This document shows, piece by piece, positions 13,138-14,381 of a DNA stretch of 14,381 nt (position 1 is its first letter; every line of letters starts with the position of its first letter). A program made the position numbers and the translations under genes. The notes beneath the pieces are model-generated. The model was given only the letters and a program-made list of their open reading frames with translations. It did no database searches and was not told where the DNA came from. Origin of the DNA: CAYHZL01 sp964361075 (lineage in GTDB: Bacteria > Bacteroidota > Ignavibacteria > UBA10030 > UBA8401); contig CAYHZL010000085.1 in NCBI GenBank assembly GCA_964361075.1, positions 1 through 14,381 of the forward strand. Direction: 5' to 3'.

Positions 13138-14187
13138 TTATTGCCAGCGTCCTGAAATTTTTGTCCCACATTTGCAGCAAGCATTTTTTGCAATGCTGTT
13201 TTTCAAAACATAAAATCCTTTTCGTTCAACTAACACTTCTCCGCACGAAGGACACAAAGTATTTTCGTACTGCCCAACTCTTCCGGGTAAATTTCCTGCA
13301 TACACAAACTGCAAATCTTCTTGATGACCAATTTCTACTGCGCGTAAAATATCGTTGACTGTTGTATCATCCTTATCGGTCATTTTATAATCGTGATGAA
13401 ACGCAGTAACATGCCACGGAATATCTTTGGAAACTGAAGCAATAAATTTTGCGATATCAGATAGTTCTGCTGATGAATCATTAAATCCTGGAATAACTAA
13501 TGTTACTACTTCAACCCAAATTCCGCGACGGTAAAGCGACTGTATTGTATCTAAAACATTTTGCAAAGTGCCGCCAAGATGCGAATAAGCCTTCTGTCGA
13601 AAACTTTTCAAATCAACTTTGTATGCATCTATATATGGTTGAATATAATCGAGAACTTCTTTCGTGCCATTGCCATTTGAAACATACGATGTTGCAAGTC
13701 CGTTTTGCTTTGCAAGTTTGAAAATTTCAATCGCCCATTCGCTGGTGATAAGCGGTTCGTTGTAGGTGCTTGTAACAATTTTTGCTTTTTGCTGCAACGC
13801 AAGTTGAACGATCTGCTCAGCCGACACAATCACCGGTTCTGCTGTTGCATTCGGGTCGCGTAATGTTTGCGATGTAAACCAGTTCTGGCAATACGCGCAA
13901 TGATAATCGCAGCCGAGCATACCAAAACTTAAGGCGCTCGAACCCGGATAAAAATGATAGAACGGTTTTTTTTCGACAGGATCAAGTTGAATACCTGCAG
14001 CATACCCGTACGGAACGAATAATTTTCCGCCTCGATTGAAACGAACTTTGCAAATGCCTCCTTTATCAGGAGAAATTTTACAACGATGACCACACGCAAA
14101 ACATTGCACCCAATTTTTTGGCATCGGTTCGTACAATTCACCTCCGCGTGTGTACGACGAAAGTATTTCTTGCAGCGTTTGTGCCAT
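13138..14187 (-). CDS. amrS: AmmeMemoRadiSam system radical SAM enzyme
   Basis: This 349-residue radical S-adenosylmethionine enzyme resembles the PflA-like member (COG1180) of the AMMECR1-Memo-RadiSAM trio. The [4Fe-4S] cluster motif is C93-D-Y-H-C97-A-Y-C100 (CxxxCxxC). Before it a cysteine-rich segment, C29-F-A-C32-G-H-R-C36 with C46, is typical of this branch. A C-terminal zinc ribbon (C312-P-S-C315 and C337-C-K-C340) extends the protein. T-Y-N-E-P, Y-V-S-N-G-N, V-D-L-K-S-F and W-H-V-T-A-F-H are conserved barrel strands of the family. The partner AMMECR1 and Memo genes are not in the window. The exact reaction of the trio is not established. The ATG has only a weak purine-rich site before it, and a MITE-like element begins 18 bases upstream, so its leader or promoter may lie inside that element. 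Confidence 0.9.
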   Translation of the reverse strand: MAQTLQEILSSYTRGGELYEPMPKNWVQCFACGHRCKISPDKGGICKVRFNRGGKLFVPYGYAAGIQLDPVEKKPFYHFYPGSSALSFGMLGCDYHCAYCQNWFTSQTLRDPNATAEPVIVSAEQIVQLALQQKAKIVTSTYNEPLITSEWAIEIFKLAKQNGLATSYVSNGNGTKEVLDYIQPYIDAYKVDLKSFRQKAYSHLGGTLQNVLDTIQSLYRRGIWVEVVTLVIPGFNDSSAELSDIAKFIASVSKDIPWHVTAFHHDYKMTDKDDTTVNDILRAVEIGHQEDLQFVYAGNLPGRVGQYENTLCPSCGEVLVERKGFYVLKNSIAKNACCKCGTKISGRWQ

Positions 14188-14205
14188 ACCATTCTCTTAG
14201 TTATT

Positions 14206-14342
14206 GGGCATCTCTAAAAACTAGTCCTGAAGGGATCCCTTCGGGATTACGAAACCTTCAAGGTTTTTTTTGCGATGTACCATAAAATTTTAACATCACA
14301 AAATTTGGTCAAGTTAAACCTTGAAGGTTTTTAGAGATGCCC
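14206..14342. mobile_element. MITE-like element 2, 137 bp, TATT-flanked
   Basis: The termini GGGCATCTCTAAAAAC (14206-14221) and its exact inverse (14327-14342) match all 16 bases and are the same as those of the element at 951-1088. TATT stands immediately outside both ends (14202-14205 and 14343-14346), a non-palindromic 4-bp target duplication. The interior differs fully from element 1: it contains AAACCTT-C-AAGGTTT near the left and AAACCTT-G-AAGGTTT near the right end, plus a 34-bp palindromic insert at 14222-14255. There is no coding capacity. It ends 18 bases before the start codon of the radical SAM gene. Confidence 0.8.
14222..14255. repeat. Palindromic repeat inserted inside MITE 2
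   Basis: This 34-bp block contains a near-perfect 22-bp palindrome (14225-14246, one mismatched pair, centre GGGATCCC). It ends in AAAC, and AAAC also stands immediately before it (14218-14221), as expected of a target duplication. Removing it restores a perfect 27-bp terminal inverted repeat between the two ends of the element. A related copy lies at 1169-1194. Confidence 0.65.
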
Positions 14343-14381
14343 TATTGTTAATGTACGTCTGATTCATTTTCAATACAACTA

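Noticed and set aside
12948..13193. 81-residue minus-strand open frame
   Set aside because: It is a translation of the REP-like palindrome cluster (D-S-G-F-R-R-N-D-D) and overlaps the 3' end of the radical SAM gene.
14343..14381. Feature in the last 39 bases
   Set aside because: Apart from the TATT duplication at 14343-14346 nothing recognisable is present.

Overview
The window looks like chromosomal DNA from a member of the Bacteroidota-Chlorobiota (FCB) group, probably close to the Ignavibacteria. Three signs point there. Two secreted proteins end in type IX secretion (Por) sorting domains with the NFPNPFNP / NYPNPFN signature. The first gene encodes a DUF4249-like lipoprotein. The tRNA-Leu gene is preceded by a Bacteroidota-type promoter (TATATTTG at -7 and TTG about 20 nt upstream). 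Base composition is AT-rich and even, with no phage structural genes, transposase gene or CRISPR array. The exact taxon is inference.

Layout. On the + strand are the last codons of an unidentified gene, a DUF4249-like lipoprotein (21-839) overlapping it by ATGA, a repeat-rich gap (840-1278) and a complete family B DNA polymerase (1279-3630). All other genes are on the - strand. They form short units: Maf nucleotide pyrophosphatase followed by a B12-binding methylmalonyl-CoA mutase small subunit (4646-3638); tRNA-Leu(GAG) followed by a small secreted FN3-like protein ending at a clear intrinsic terminator (5249-4671); a T9SS-sorted protein followed by a T9SS-sorted M6-like metalloprotease (8603-5448); AlkD-like DNA glycosylase followed by an SRPBCC/AHSA1 protein (10281-9150); a large metzincin lipoprotein with a TTG start (12908-10461); and the radical SAM enzyme of the AmmeMemoRadiSam set (14187-13138).

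The genes are mostly housekeeping or secretion functions of known families, and I see no new defence or biosynthetic system. The unexpected content is in the gaps, which are packed with palindromic and inverted repeats. Two short non-coding elements (951-1088 and 14206-14342) share 16-bp terminal inverted repeats starting GGGCATCTCT, are flanked by 4-bp direct repeats (TTAA, TATT), and carry unrelated interiors, as expected of a MITE family. The second has itself been split by a 34-bp palindromic insert flanked by AAAC; without it, the termini become a perfect 27-bp inverted repeat. A 16-bp palindrome, ATTCGCCGCGGCGAAT, occurs at two sites and interrupts a larger inverted repeat at one of them. 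A 57-nt three-way-junction sequence, a cluster of REP-like palindromes and an 11-copy TTCTG tract complete the repeat landscape. The picture is of small palindromic elements inserting into one another in the spacers of an otherwise ordinary gene region.
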